A program made the translations under genes and the position numbers. A DNA stretch of 64,000 nt from [Clostridium] methylpentosum DSM 5476 (lineage in GTDB: Bacteria > Bacillota > Clostridia > Oscillospirales > Ruminococcaceae), in the NCBI GenBank assembly GCA_000158655.1, contig EQ973344.1:1231282-1295281 (forward strand). Reading direction: 5' to 3'. This document shows positions 33,888 through 43,867 of the stretch, piece after piece (positions within the stretch are counted from its first letter, which is position 1; each line of letters starts with the position of its first letter). The notes under the pieces are model-generated. The model searched no databases and was not told the DNA's origin. It worked only from the letters and a program-made list of their open reading frames with translations.

Positions 33888-36031
33888 CCAAAGCCGATTT
33901 TCACTACGACGCGAGCTACACCCAGGACCGGGAGCTATCCTGGCTCAAATTCAACCAGCGGGTACTCGAGGAGGCGAAGGAAAGCTCTGTCCCCCTCTAC
34001 GAGCGGCTCAAATTCGTCTCAATTTTCACCAGCAACCTCGATGAGTTCTTTATGGTGCGGGTGGGCAGCATCTACGACCTCTCGCTGCTCAAAAAAACCC
34101 ACATCGACAACAAGAGCGGTATGACCCCCAACGAGCAGTTGAGCGCGATCTTTAAGGCGGTCACCCCGCTGTACAAGCAGCGGGACAAAATCTTTGCCGA
34201 GATCGAGGAACAGCTGCGCCAATACGACATCTGCAACCTCGGCATCAAGGAACTCGCGGGCAAGGAAAAAAAGTTTATTGACGACTATTTTCACTCCTAT
34301 GTATTGCCCGTCCTCTCCCCGCAGGTGGTGGACGCGCACCACCCTTTCCCCCACCTAGTTAACAAATCGATCAACATTGTCGTCATGCTGCGGGATGAGG
34401 ACAAAAAAACACTCTACGGCATTCTGCCGATGCCACACCTGCTCCCCTACCTCGTCTTTTTGCCGGGCAGCTCGGTGCGGTATGTGCAGCTCGAACGGAT
34501 CCTGCTCGAATACGCAGACGAGGTCTTCCAGATGTACGAGATCACCGACAAGGCGATCGTCTCGGTCACCCGCAACGCGGACATCAACCCGGACGACGAG
34601 AGCTTTGACGTGGAGGACGACTACCGCCTGCACATGAAAAAGCTGCTCAAAAAACGGGCGCGCCTCGCTCCGGTTCGCCTCGAGGTGCTCGGCGACATCT
34701 GTCCCGACCTGCTCAAATTCCTCTGTGAAAAGCTGAAGTTAAAACCGGAGCAGGTGTTCCACAGCAAGTGCCCGCTCAAAATGTCCTATGTGTTTTCGCT
34801 GCTCGAAAAATTTTCCCTCCCCAACCAGAGGCAGCTCACCTATCCCCCCTTTCAGCCTCAGTACCCGGCAAGCGTGGTCAAGAGTGAGCCGATGATCCGG
34901 CAGATCCTGCGGCAGGACATTCTGCTGTTTTACCCCTATGAGCAGATGGACCCGTTTCTCCGTCTGCTGCGGGAGGCGTCGACCGATCCGAATGTCATCT
35001 CGATCAAAATCACTATCTACCGTCTCGCCAACCAGTCCAAGCTCATTGAGTACCTCACCACAGCGGTGGAAAACAACAAGGACGTCACAGTTCTGATGGA
35101 GCTGCGCGCCCGGTTTGACGAGCAGAGCAACATCGATTGGTCGGACGTGCTCGAGCAGGCGGGCTGCAAGGTGATCTATGGGTTTGAGAATTTCAAGGTG
35201 CACTCTAAAATCTGTCTGATCACCCGCCGGGAAAAGGCGAAGATCCAGCACATCACCCAGGTGGGCACTGGAAACTACAATGAAAAGACCGCAAAGCTCT
35301 ACACCGATTTCTGCCTGATGACCGCCAATTCCCAGATCGGCAGAGACGCGGCCGCATTTTTTCAGAACATGGCGATTTCCAACCTCGACGGGCAGTATTC
35401 CATCATGCTGGTCGCCCCGACCGGTCTCAAAACCGGAATCATGAAGCTCATCGAAGGGGAAATCTCCAAGGCGCGTTCCGGCGCGCAGGGCAAAATTTTC
35501 ATGAAGATGAATTCCCTCACCGACCGGGAAATTATCGACAAGCTCGCTGAGGCCTCCCAGGCTGGGGTGAAGATCGACCTCAACATCCGCGGCATTTGCT
35601 GTCTGATCCCCCAGGTGGAGGGGAAGACGGACAACATCCGAGTCTTCAGCATTGTCGGCCGCTTTTTGGAACATCCTCGCATCTACCGTTTTGGAGACGG
35701 CGCCGACGCCCGGATGTACATAGGCTCGGCTGACATGATGACCCGCAATACCGAACGGCGGGTGGAAATCCTCTGCCCGGTGCTCGACCGGCAGGTGGAA
35801 GCGAGAATCAACCGGGTGATCGAAGTGCTGCTGCGCGACAATGTCAAGGCGCGGGTGCTGCAGAGCAACGCGCTCTATGCAAAGATTCCCCGACTTGACG
35901 CCCCGCCACTTGACAGCCAGGAGTACTTCATGAACCAGGCGGTCCTCGGCACCAGCAAGCGCGCTGAGCTCGATGCAAAGCGGGAAACCAACAACATCTT
36001 CAAAAAGCTGTTCGCTAAATTTAAAAAATAA
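33884..36031 (+). CDS. ppk1: polyphosphate kinase 1
   Basis: This is a 715-residue PPK1. It has the N-terminal domain ('RELSWLKFNQRVLEEA'), a head domain, and two phospholipase D-like C-terminal domains. The autophosphorylated His is His440 in 'KVHSKICLITRRE', followed by 'GTGNYNEKTAKLYTDF'; the second conserved His is His597 in 'GRFLEHPRIYRF'. The enzyme makes polyphosphate from ATP at the membrane. The start overlaps ppx. Confidence 0.96.
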   Translation: MTKADFHYDASYTQDRELSWLKFNQRVLEEAKESSVPLYERLKFVSIFTSNLDEFFMVRVGSIYDLSLLKKTHIDNKSGMTPNEQLSAIFKAVTPLYKQRDKIFAEIEEQLRQYDICNLGIKELAGKEKKFIDDYFHSYVLPVLSPQVVDAHHPFPHLVNKSINIVVMLRDEDKKTLYGILPMPHLLPYLVFLPGSSVRYVQLERILLEYADEVFQMYEITDKAIVSVTRNADINPDDESFDVEDDYRLHMKKLLKKRARLAPVRLEVLGDICPDLLKFLCEKLKLKPEQVFHSKCPLKMSYVFSLLEKFSLPNQRQLTYPPFQPQYPASVVKSEPMIRQILRQDILLFYPYEQMDPFLRLLREASTDPNVISIKITIYRLANQSKLIEYLTTAVENNKDVTVLMELRARFDEQSNIDWSDVLEQAGCKVIYGFENFKVHSKICLITRREKAKIQHITQVGTGNYNEKTAKLYTDFCLMTANSQIGRDAAAFFQNMAISNLDGQYSIMLVAPTGLKTGIMKLIEGEISKARSGAQGKIFMKMNSLTDREIIDKLAEASQAGVKIDLNIRGICCLIPQVEGKTDNIRVFSIVGRFLEHPRIYRFGDGADARMYIGSADMMTRNTERRVEILCPVLDRQVEARINRVIEVLLRDNVKARVLQSNALYAKIPRLDAPPLDSQEYFMNQAVLGTSKRAELDAKRETNNIFKKLFAKFKK

Positions 36032-36094
36032 ACGGAACCCCCGGGCTGTGTATAAAGCAACCTCAAAAAATGAAACAATAAAAATTGATCAAGC

Positions 36095-36780
36095 AACTGA
36101 AAGGGCTTGTTGTCTGTGAAGAGCAGGCGGCAAGCCCTTCAGTTTTTCTTTCATTCGGCGATTGTTGTAGTCATTCAGATAATCCTCAAGTTTCTGTTTG
36201 AAGAAATCCATAGACTCGAATTCTTGCAAATAAAACAAGTTCGCTCTTAAGTAAACCAAAGAGTTTTTATGACAGCATTCTCCAGGCAGCTGCCCGTTCA
36301 GCTCAAGATTTGCCGGATGCCTTTCTTTTTGAGCATACGTTGGTACTGCTTATGCTGGTATTGCCAACTCTGGTCGGAACGGAAAATCAAATTTGTTCCA
36401 TTCGGGGTGGTTTCAAAAGCCTTATCCAGCACAGTGGTTACCATACGGTTTTGAGATCATATAACTTACCAGATAGCTGCTATACAAGTCCAGAATGGGC
36501 GAAAGATATAGCTTCTCTCCAAATAGACTGAATTCCGTCACGTCGGTGACCCACTTGTGCCAAATCAATCCCTGCTGGGAAAAGGATAGATGGATGACGC
36601 TGATTTCGCGTTAAAAACAGCTGCTCGGTCGTATATTGCTTGACGTAAAAGATGGCGAATTCGATACTTTCGCGCAAATTCTCCCGATGGCCAAAAGGCT
36701 GGCGATGGACATGTCGGATTATCTTGCACACGGGCTGATCCAGTCAGCTCCCAGCTGCTGAACAGGAGTCTGATCGCACG
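36095..36780 (-). mobile_element. decayed IS3-family (IS150 group) transposase remnant
   Basis: Minus-strand translation shows, in several frames and with stops, parts of an IS3 OrfB: 'VCKIIRHVHRQPFG', 'WHKWVTDVTEFSLFGEKL', 'YLSPILDLYSSYLVSY', and near the end 'LEDYLNDYNNRRMKERLKG'. These are the DDE integrase core and the conserved C-terminus. OrfA and clear terminal inverted repeats are not visible. It is inactive. Confidence 0.8.
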
Positions 36781-36892
36781 CCGTGTAAATCCTACTAGGA
36801 GGAAAAGCTCTACAGAAAAATGATGCCATCATTTCGAGAGGATCCTCATGCATGTATCTGCATCTGCGATTGACCTCACCGCGAGCCAAGAT

Positions 36893-36992
36893 ACAGTGTA
36901 ATCTCCCTGTTTTCCTGAGCTGAAAAGAGTCGGCTCAACTAAGAGAGCCCATCGTTGCCTCTATCTGCCCGAAAGGAGATGGGTTACACTGT
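36893..36992. repeat. ~100-bp element bounded by imperfect inverted repeats
   Basis: ACAGTGTAATCTCC (36893-36906) is inverted at 36975-36992 as GGAGATGGGTTACACTGT, with a 3-bp insertion. It could be a MITE-like relic or the end of an insertion sequence. The surrounding 36781-37396 has no supported gene. Confidence 0.45.
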
Positions 36993-37396
36993 TTTTTGTA
37001 AAGCTGCCACCAAATTGTCAGATTTGTCCTACCCCGCCTGGATATTTAGCACATCCTTTTTAGGCCAGTCGAGATTCTTCTCTCCTGCTTGCAGCAGATA
37101 CCTAATTCCTCCTGCGCCCTATTAAGGCCGATGGCTTGAAACAGTCATGCCGCCACAGTTATCACGCAGTCTCAGCTTATCTCACCCAGGAATGTCGCCC
37201 CATGGGGTGAACTCCCCCTTTTTTCCCTGCTGTAAACCTGATTTGCGCCAAAAGGAACAGGCGAATTCAGCGTTCTCAAACCGCCAAAGAGAGACGAATC
37301 ATTTTGTGCATTTTGCTGCTGGAATTTTCCCCGGTCCCGCCGTATAATAAAAATAGAAAGTTATCGTCTGGCAGTGTGAAAGGCAAGGTGATCTGC

Positions 37397-37540
37397 ATGT
37401 TGAAACGTTACCGCGCACAGCTCTTATCCGCTTTCATTTTGCTGGCCGCCCTGCTTGCCTGTGCAGGGCTCCACCTCTCTTACCAGGCCAGCCAAACCAG
37501 CCGCGCGCCGGCTGCCGATTACACACAAACTGCACAGTAA
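37397..37540 (+). CDS. small single-pass membrane or lipoprotein-like peptide
   Basis: A 47-residue frame beginning 'MLKRYRAQLLSAFILLAAL' with a hydrophobic helix and a possible lipobox (LLAC). AAGGTGAT precedes the ATG, a TATAAT box lies at 37343-37348, and a strong hairpin follows directly. This arrangement supports expression of a small monocistronic gene. No family recognised. Confidence 0.5.
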   Translation: MLKRYRAQLLSAFILLAALLACAGLHLSYQASQTSRAPAADYTQTAQ

Positions 37541-37543
37541 CAA

Positions 37544-37580
37544 GCACAACCCCCTGGCCTTGTTGGCCAGGGGGTTGTGC
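37544..37580. terminator. strong hairpin after the 47-residue gene
   Basis: A perfect 16-bp stem (GCACAACCCCCTGGCC and complement) with a 5-nt loop. The T-run is poor, so it may act as a bidirectional barrier toward kdpD. Between it and 37979 no gene is evident. Confidence 0.65.
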
Positions 37581-37979
37581 TGTTCGATTCCAAACCATTT
37601 TTAAGGCGAGCTGTGGCCTCGGGCGAAAAAACGAAAGGCTCTGTACAGTTTCGTAAGAAAAGGCAATGTAAGCAATCACCCTCCGTGCAGAATGGAACAG
37701 GAGGTGAAAGAACAGGGCGAAAACACATTTTTTCAAGAAAAACGAGCGCCAAGCAGGAGCATCCTCCTCTGGTTACAGTGCTGCGGTAAAACACTTTCAA
37801 ATGCAACAGCATTTGCATGAGAGACCCAAATCCATTCGGATGCATCATTAGTTCTACAACTGCAAATGTATTCCACAAGTCCTAAACGGTTATTGTTTGT
37901 GAAACAGCGCCTATTTGCACCCATGTCAGACGGCTACGGTTTTTTGCTCAATCCCCCGCCCCCTCAGCGGGATTCCGGG

Positions 37980-40664
37980 TTACTCCTGACAAGGGAGACT
38001 GAAAAAGACGGTTGCGCCTGTGTTTGCGTTGTTGCGGGCGCCGATTTCTCCATTGTGCGCCTGCACGATGGATTTGCAGATCGACAGCCCGGTCCCGAGG
38101 GCGCGGGCGCGCCCCCCATAGCTGCCGCTTCCCTCAAACAGGGTGGACAGCTCTTGAGGAGGGATTCCCTCCCCCCGGTCGGTGACTTCAAAGACAACCT
38201 TCCCTTTGCAGAAAAAGGCGCGGAGGGTGATCACCGAATCATCCCCCGAATGCTGGATCGCGTTTTCCATCAGGTTGATGAGAACCTGCTCAATCAGCGT
38301 CGCATCCATCGGAGCGGTGAGCGCGGCAGAGGAAAGGCGGGTGGAAACCGCCCTATTTGGGTAACGCGCCGATACTCGCGCCACTGCCTCAGTGACAACT
38401 TGACTGACCTGCTCGGGTATTCTGCGCAGCGCGGTTTCCCCCGATTGAATCCGGGTGGAGGCCAGCAGGTTGCCCACCATCTTCACCAGCCATTTAGACT
38501 CCTGCTGAATTCCGACAGCCAGACGGTCGATCTGCTGTTTGTCCTCACCGTCCCGCCGCAGAATGTCGGTGCTCTTTTGTAAAATACTCACAAGCGGGCT
38601 CTTGAGGTCGTGAGAGACCGCGCGCAAAAGGTTTCCCCGCACCGCTTCCCGCTCCGCCTCGACATTCCTCCGGCTCTGTTCATCCGACAGTCGCTGACGC
38701 TCAAGTGCCATTGCGACCTGGGAGGCGATCATTCGCAGAAAAATCCGAGTATCCTGGTCAATGAGCCCCTTGGTGCAGGAGATACCGAGTACGCCGAGCA
38801 CCTCCCCCTGTGACAGGATCGGCATGTAAAATGCCCCCGCACCCATGAGGGTGTCCGTCCCGGCGCCCGCCCGCTTTTTGTTGACAAACACCCACTGAGC
38901 AACCGCCCGCTCCTCCTCCTTTTCCAGCAGTTCGGGATGGCTCTCATCCTCTGTGCTACGCACTCTGCCTGCTTCTCCCTGCGAGGGCGGAGCAGTGTAA
39001 AAGACAACCGAGCGATGAAACAGACGAACAATGTACCAGTTGGTGAGCTCAACGATATTTTCGAGTCCCCGGGTGGCGAGCAGCCGCTTGCTGAGGTCGT
39101 AGAGCACTTGGGTGCGCTGTTCCCTGCTCGCAGCGCTGCGCACCTGTTCCTTGATGCGCACTGTGAGCGCGCTGGTAATCAGAGCGATGAGCAGCATGAT
39201 GATAAAGGTGATCGGATAGCCAGTTTTCAAAAAGTCAAAGGTAAAATAGGGATAGGTGAACACCATGTTAAAGGCGAGCACCCCGATCACCGACGCGGCG
39301 ATGCCGTAAAGATAGCCCGAAGTGATGCGGGAGATGAGCACAACACTCAAAATGTAGACCATGGCGGTATTCTGGCTGCCGACGTCGAGGCTGTTGATGA
39401 GCATAGAGAGAAGAGTCGCCGCAATCAACACGGCCCCCGTCTTGATCATGTCGACGGTGGAAACGGAAAACAGCCTCTTGAGCTGTACCCGATGTCCCGG
39501 CCGAAACGGCTTGGGGTTGTCGGTGTCTGGAATGATGTGTACTTCGACGTCGTTGAGCAGGCTGATCAGCCGGTCCTCAAAGCTCTCCTGAAAGAGGTCG
39601 GCCAGCCGCTTTTTGTGGTTGTGCTTGCCGACGATGATGTTGGTGATCCCCGCCATCTCAGCGTATTTGGCGATGACAAGCGCGGCGTCCTCCCCATAGA
39701 GGGTGACGACCTCCGCCCCCATCTGGTCAACGAGCGCCATAGCCGTGCGGAGGTTTTTATTGGATTCGGGCGAATGGCTCTCTGGGCCCGTTGTCTCGAC
39801 ATAGACCGCCTTCCAGTCGGCATGAAACGCCTCAGCCATCCGTGCGGCAACCCGCACATTTTTCACGGCAGAGGGAGAAGTGCTGAGCAGGACGAGCAGA
39901 CGGGTGTTCACCGCGCGCTTGCCGTGGGCGCTGCCGCTGTCCCGGCAGATGCGGTCCGCAGCGCGGCGCATCGAAATCTCCCGCAGCGTGTCGAGGTTCT
40001 CCCGGACAAAAAAGTGCTTCATTGCAGCGGCGGCCCGGTCGGCGCGGTATACTTTCCCCTCCTCAAAACGGCGCAGCAGCTCATCCGGCTCAATGTCGAC
40101 AAGCTTGATTTTGTCGGCGTAGTCGAAGATGTAGTCGGGCACTGTCTCCCGCACCGAAACCTTGGTGATCTCTCGAATGACGTCGTTGAGGCTCTCAATG
40201 TGCTGCACGTTGACCGTGGTGTAGACGTCGATTCCCGCTGCGAGCAGCTCCTCGATGTCCTGGTACCGCTTTTTGTTGCGCACCCCTTCTGCATTGGAGT
40301 GGGCGAGTTCGTCGACGAGGAGGATCTGGGGTCGGCGTTTGAGCGCGGCGTCGAGGTCGAACTCCCGCAGTTTTATTCCCCTATAGGGGACCACCTTGGG
40401 CGGGAGCACCTCCAGGCCTTCCACCAGCGCCATGGTCTCGCTGCGGGTGTGCGGCTCGATGTAGCCCGCGACGACGTCAGCCCCCTGGTTCAGCTGGTCA
40501 TGGGCGTCCTGTAGCATGGCGTAAGTTTTGCCCACGCCGGGTGCATAGCCGAAAAAGATTTTGAGCTTTCCCGGCTTCCGGCTGTGGGCCTCTTCCTTCT
40601 GCTCAGCTCGCTGCACTTGTTGAAGCAGCTGGTCCGGATCGGGTCGGTTGTCGTAGAAAATCAT
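37980..40664 (-). CDS. kdpD: potassium-sensing histidine kinase KdpD
   Basis: This is an 894-residue KdpD. N-terminal KdpD domain with Walker A 'GYAPGVGKT' (residues 39-47), a USP-like domain, four membrane helices around residues 380-480, a GAF-like region, dimerisation His in 'AVSHDLKSPLVSI', and ATPase boxes 'NLMENAIQHS' and 'DRGEGIPP'. The ATG at 40664 follows AGGAGG; an upstream in-frame start lacks a site. It is the last kdp gene here; KdpE, which normally follows, is not present before the hairpin at 37544. Confidence 0.95.
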   Translation of the reverse strand: MIFYDNRPDPDQLLQQVQRAEQKEEAHSRKPGKLKIFFGYAPGVGKTYAMLQDAHDQLNQGADVVAGYIEPHTRSETMALVEGLEVLPPKVVPYRGIKLREFDLDAALKRRPQILLVDELAHSNAEGVRNKKRYQDIEELLAAGIDVYTTVNVQHIESLNDVIREITKVSVRETVPDYIFDYADKIKLVDIEPDELLRRFEEGKVYRADRAAAAMKHFFVRENLDTLREISMRRAADRICRDSGSAHGKRAVNTRLLVLLSTSPSAVKNVRVAARMAEAFHADWKAVYVETTGPESHSPESNKNLRTAMALVDQMGAEVVTLYGEDAALVIAKYAEMAGITNIIVGKHNHKKRLADLFQESFEDRLISLLNDVEVHIIPDTDNPKPFRPGHRVQLKRLFSVSTVDMIKTGAVLIAATLLSMLINSLDVGSQNTAMVYILSVVLISRITSGYLYGIAASVIGVLAFNMVFTYPYFTFDFLKTGYPITFIIMLLIALITSALTVRIKEQVRSAASREQRTQVLYDLSKRLLATRGLENIVELTNWYIVRLFHRSVVFYTAPPSQGEAGRVRSTEDESHPELLEKEEERAVAQWVFVNKKRAGAGTDTLMGAGAFYMPILSQGEVLGVLGISCTKGLIDQDTRIFLRMIASQVAMALERQRLSDEQSRRNVEAEREAVRGNLLRAVSHDLKSPLVSILQKSTDILRRDGEDKQQIDRLAVGIQQESKWLVKMVGNLLASTRIQSGETALRRIPEQVSQVVTEAVARVSARYPNRAVSTRLSSAALTAPMDATLIEQVLINLMENAIQHSGDDSVITLRAFFCKGKVVFEVTDRGEGIPPQELSTLFEGSGSYGGRARALGTGLSICKSIVQAHNGEIGARNNANTGATVFFSLPCQE

Positions 40665-40746
40665 TTCGTTTCCTCCTGGTCGTTTCTGCATCTTTGCGCA
40701 TATTTCCGGCTGAAACACAGCAGCTTGCCGCTGAACGAATTGGGCA

Positions 40747-41031
40747 TCAAACCGGTCGGCTTATCAAAATCACTGGGAGATTCACCGAGCACAAAAGCTC
40801 TGAATAGGCCATTTTCCGGCCCCGCTCCAATGCAGCGAGAACGCATACGGCCTTCATTTCCGCCGGCAACGCAACAAATACGCTTGAGGAGAGTGCAGGC
40901 CCCAAGCGTATTGTTCCGTCATCCCTTAGCGCAATTGGCGAATAAAATGACACAAGTTCGGCGGTAAAAACGGCGTTGTTGTCCTTGGCAGGCGACAGCC
41001 CGCCGGCGTCCTCCGCCTTGTTCCACACCAT
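40747..41031 (-). CDS. unrecognised 94-residue protein within the kdp operon
   Basis: A 94-residue frame with a strong AAGGAGG site 9 bp before the ATG, between kdpC (stop 41074) and kdpD (start 40664). It is on the same strand, so it is probably translated as part of the operon. It contains 'SFYSPIALRDDGTIRLGPAL' and 'KAVCVLAALERGRKM' and has no membrane segment or known motif. It could be a small regulator of the pump or kinase, without evidence. Confidence 0.5.
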   Translation of the reverse strand: MVWNKAEDAGGLSPAKDNNAVFTAELVSFYSPIALRDDGTIRLGPALSSSVFVALPAEMKAVCVLAALERGRKMAYSELLCSVNLPVILISRPV

Positions 41032-41073
41032 TTTTCCTCGCCTCCTTTTGTGCCATTCTACTCACCGATTGCT

Positions 41074-41664
41074 CTAGAGCAGACCGTCGAGTGCGAGATT
41101 TACCTTGAGCACGTTGACCCGCGGCTCGCCGAGGATGCCGAAGGTGCGGCCTTTGGTGTATTTTTTTATGACAGCGCGGACGTCTTCCTCGCTCATCCCC
41201 CGTTCCCGGGCAATGCGCGCCACCTGGTATTCCGCCGCCTCGGTGGAGATTTCGGGATCGAGTCCGCTGCCCGAGTTGGTCACGAGTTCCTGCGGGATGG
41301 GAGCCGTGTTGTCCGGGTCGATTTCGTGGAAAAAGTCGATGCGCTCCTGCACCAGCTGCTGTTGCTCCTCACTCATTGGGGAGAGGTTGGTGGGCGCCCC
41401 GCCCTGATCGCCCGCCGCGCGCCCGATCAGGTATTCCGGCTTGGTGAACGTCTGGGCAATGTGCTCCGAACCGTAATCCACCTTGGTCCCATCCTTGAGG
41501 GTCACGGTGATGATGCTGCCGTTCGCCTGGCTGTGAAACGCCACCTGGGAAATACCGGTGACCACCAGCGGGTAAACCAGCCCACAGAGAAGGGTGAGCA
41601 CCAGCATGCAGATCAGTGCGGGAAGGAGCACGCCTTTTTTCTTTTGATTGGTTTGTTCTTTCAT
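41074..41664 (-). CDS. kdpC: potassium-transporting ATPase C subunit KdpC
   Basis: This is a 196-residue KdpC. A single N-terminal membrane helix ('LLPALICMLVLTLLCGLVYP') is followed by the conserved 'VTNSGSGLDPEIS' block. The ATG at 41664 has a GGAAGGCGG site; the longer frame reaching back into kdpB lacks one. KdpC stabilises the KdpFABC complex. The gap to kdpB is 134 bp. Confidence 0.93.
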   Translation of the reverse strand: MKEQTNQKKKGVLLPALICMLVLTLLCGLVYPLVVTGISQVAFHSQANGSIITVTLKDGTKVDYGSEHIAQTFTKPEYLIGRAAGDQGGAPTNLSPMSEEQQQLVQERIDFFHEIDPDNTAPIPQELVTNSGSGLDPEISTEAAEYQVARIARERGMSEEDVRAVIKKYTKGRTFGILGEPRVNVLKVNLALDGLL

Positions 41665-41798
41665 GATTTCCGCCTTCCTCATTGTATCAGTTTGCAGCCC
41701 ATCCGGTATGGAACAAGGCTTTTTTCTCAAATTCCACAAGGTGTATATCTTTGCGGGCCTTCTCTGCCCCATGGGTATCCCTGCTGAAACGGCATGCA

Positions 41799-43856
41799 TC
41801 ACACGAGCCCAAACAGGGTGAGGATCATGTCGATGATCTTAATGGCGACAAACGGAGCCACCAGGCCGCCGAGGCCGTAGACGAGCAAGTTGCGCTTGAG
41901 CAGCTTTCCAGCCGGCACCTCCCGGTATTTGACTCCCTTCAGAGCGAGCGGGATAAGCGCGACGATGATGAGCGCGTTGTAGATGATGGCTGAGAGAATC
42001 GCCGATACTGGGCTTGTGAGGTGCATGATGTTGAGCGCGCCGAGCTGGGGGAAGATCCCCGCGAACAGCACCGGAATGATCGCAAAGTATTTGGCGACAT
42101 CGTTGGCGATTGAAAAGGTGGTGAGGGAGCCACGGGTCATGAGCAGCTGCTTGCCGATTTTGACCACCTCGATGAGCTTGGTGGGGCTGGAATCGAGGTC
42201 GACCATGTTGCCCGCTTCCTTTGCTGCCTGGGTGCCCGAATTCATCGCGACTGCGACGTCGGCCTGGGCGAGCGCAGGGGCGTCGTTGGTACCGTCCCCC
42301 GTCATTGCGACGAGGTGGCCCTCAGCCTGGTACTTGCGGATCAGCTCGAGCTTTGTCTCGGGTGTCGCCTCCGCCATGAAGTCGTCCACCCCCGCTTCGG
42401 CTGCAATTGCCGCAGCGGTCATCGGGTTGTCGCCGGTGATCATAATCGTCTTGATGCCGATTTTTCTCAGGTCCTCAAATTTTTCCTTGACCCCGTTTTT
42501 GACGATATCCTTGAGATGGACCACACCGAGAACCTTGTCGTCCCGTGCGACGACGAGCGGAGTGCCGCCTGCGTTTGCCACCTGCTGCACGATCTGCTCA
42601 CACTCATCCGGGTAGCGACCTCCCTTAGAGAGGACATAGCTTTTGACCGCCTCTGCCGCTCCTTTGCGGATTTCACTGCCGTTGACGTCGATGCCACTCA
42701 TTCTCGTCTTGGCTGAAAATTCAATAAACTTGGCGCCGAGTTTGCGCAAATCCCGTCCACGGATGCCGAACTGCTCCTTGGCAAGGATCACAATGCTGCG
42801 CCCCTCCGCGGTTTCGTCCGCAATGGAGCTCAGCTGTGCCGCGTCGGCGAGCTCTTCAGTCGACACCCCGCCGACGGGAAGAAATTCGCTCGCCTGGCGG
42901 TTGCCGAGGGTGATGGTGCCCGTCTTGTCGAGCAGCAGCACATCCACATCCCCCGCCGCCTCAATCGCCCGTCCGCTCATCGCGAGGACGTTGGCCTGGT
43001 TGAGCCGGCTCATCCCCGCGATGCCGATTGCTGAGAGCAGCGCGCCGATGGTGGTCGGCGCAAGGCAGATGAGCAGCGCGACAACATTGGTCAGCGAAAC
43101 CGCTGAGCCGGAACCGGCGAGCACACTGACAAACTTGGAGTAAGGCAGCAGGCAGGCCGAGACGATGAGAAAGATAATGGTCAGAGTGACGAGAAGAATT
43201 TGCAGCGCGATTTCGTTGGGGGTTTTTTTGCGGGATGCCCCCTCTACCATCGCGATCATCTTATCGAGGAAGGTGTTGCCCGCCTCAGAGGTGACACGGA
43301 TCACCAGCCAGTCCGAGACGACTGTGGTGCCGCCTGTGACCGCGCTGCGGTCGCCCCCTGATTCCCGGATGACCGGGGCGGATTCCCCAGTGATTGCGCT
43401 TTCATCGACCGAGGCGACCCCCTCGATCACCTCGCCGTCCATCGGGATCTGCTCCCCGGCGGCGACGTAGACGATGTCCCCTTTTTTGAGGTCTTTGGAG
43501 AGGACCTCGGTGTAATCGCTGGGATTGTCTTTCGATTTTAGTTTTTTTGCCTTGACATCCCGGCGGGACTTGCGCAGCGTCTCCGCCTGGGCGCGCCCCC
43601 TGCCCTCCGCAATCGCCTCGGCGAAGTTGGCGAACAGAGTGGTGAACCAGAGGATCAGCGCAATGGCAAAAATATAGCTGCTCGCCGCGTCCTTGATCCC
43701 ACCGAGTGAGAGGAACCACAGCACTGTTGTGAAAATGGCGCCGATGTAGACGATGAACATCACCGGATTTTTAATCTGGATGTTTGGCTTGAGTTTGACA
43801 AACGACTGCTTGAACGCGTCTACATAGACTGCTTTTTTGTTGCTTGCTTGTTTCAT
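41799..43856 (-). CDS. kdpB: potassium-transporting P-type ATPase B subunit KdpB
   Basis: This is a 685-residue P-type ATPase. It has phosphorylation motif '[11 protein letters not shown]', the actuator loop 'ITGESAP' and hinge '[21 protein letters not shown]'-type sequence (core [10 protein letters not shown]). About seven membrane helices are present. It drives ATP-dependent K+ uptake through KdpA. Length and motifs are normal. It starts 11 bp after kdpA. Confidence 0.97.
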   Translation of the reverse strand: MKQASNKKAVYVDAFKQSFVKLKPNIQIKNPVMFIVYIGAIFTTVLWFLSLGGIKDAASSYIFAIALILWFTTLFANFAEAIAEGRGRAQAETLRKSRRDVKAKKLKSKDNPSDYTEVLSKDLKKGDIVYVAAGEQIPMDGEVIEGVASVDESAITGESAPVIRESGGDRSAVTGGTTVVSDWLVIRVTSEAGNTFLDKMIAMVEGASRKKTPNEIALQILLVTLTIIFLIVSACLLPYSKFVSVLAGSGSAVSLTNVVALLICLAPTTIGALLSAIGIAGMSRLNQANVLAMSGRAIEAAGDVDVLLLDKTGTITLGNRQASEFLPVGGVSTEELADAAQLSSIADETAEGRSIVILAKEQFGIRGRDLRKLGAKFIEFSAKTRMSGIDVNGSEIRKGAAEAVKSYVLSKGGRYPDECEQIVQQVANAGGTPLVVARDDKVLGVVHLKDIVKNGVKEKFEDLRKIGIKTIMITGDNPMTAAAIAAEAGVDDFMAEATPETKLELIRKYQAEGHLVAMTGDGTNDAPALAQADVAVAMNSGTQAAKEAGNMVDLDSSPTKLIEVVKIGKQLLMTRGSLTTFSIANDVAKYFAIIPVLFAGIFPQLGALNIMHLTSPVSAILSAIIYNALIIVALIPLALKGVKYREVPAGKLLKRNLLVYGLGGLVAPFVAIKIIDMILTLFGLV

Positions 43857-43867
43857 GTCGATCCTCC

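Noticed and set aside
37570-37595. T-loop-like GTTCGATTCC suggesting a tRNA
   Set aside because: The preceding sequence forms a simple long hairpin and cannot fold as a cloverleaf.
38937-40514. 525-codon plus-strand frame
   Set aside because: Antisense shadow of kdpD.
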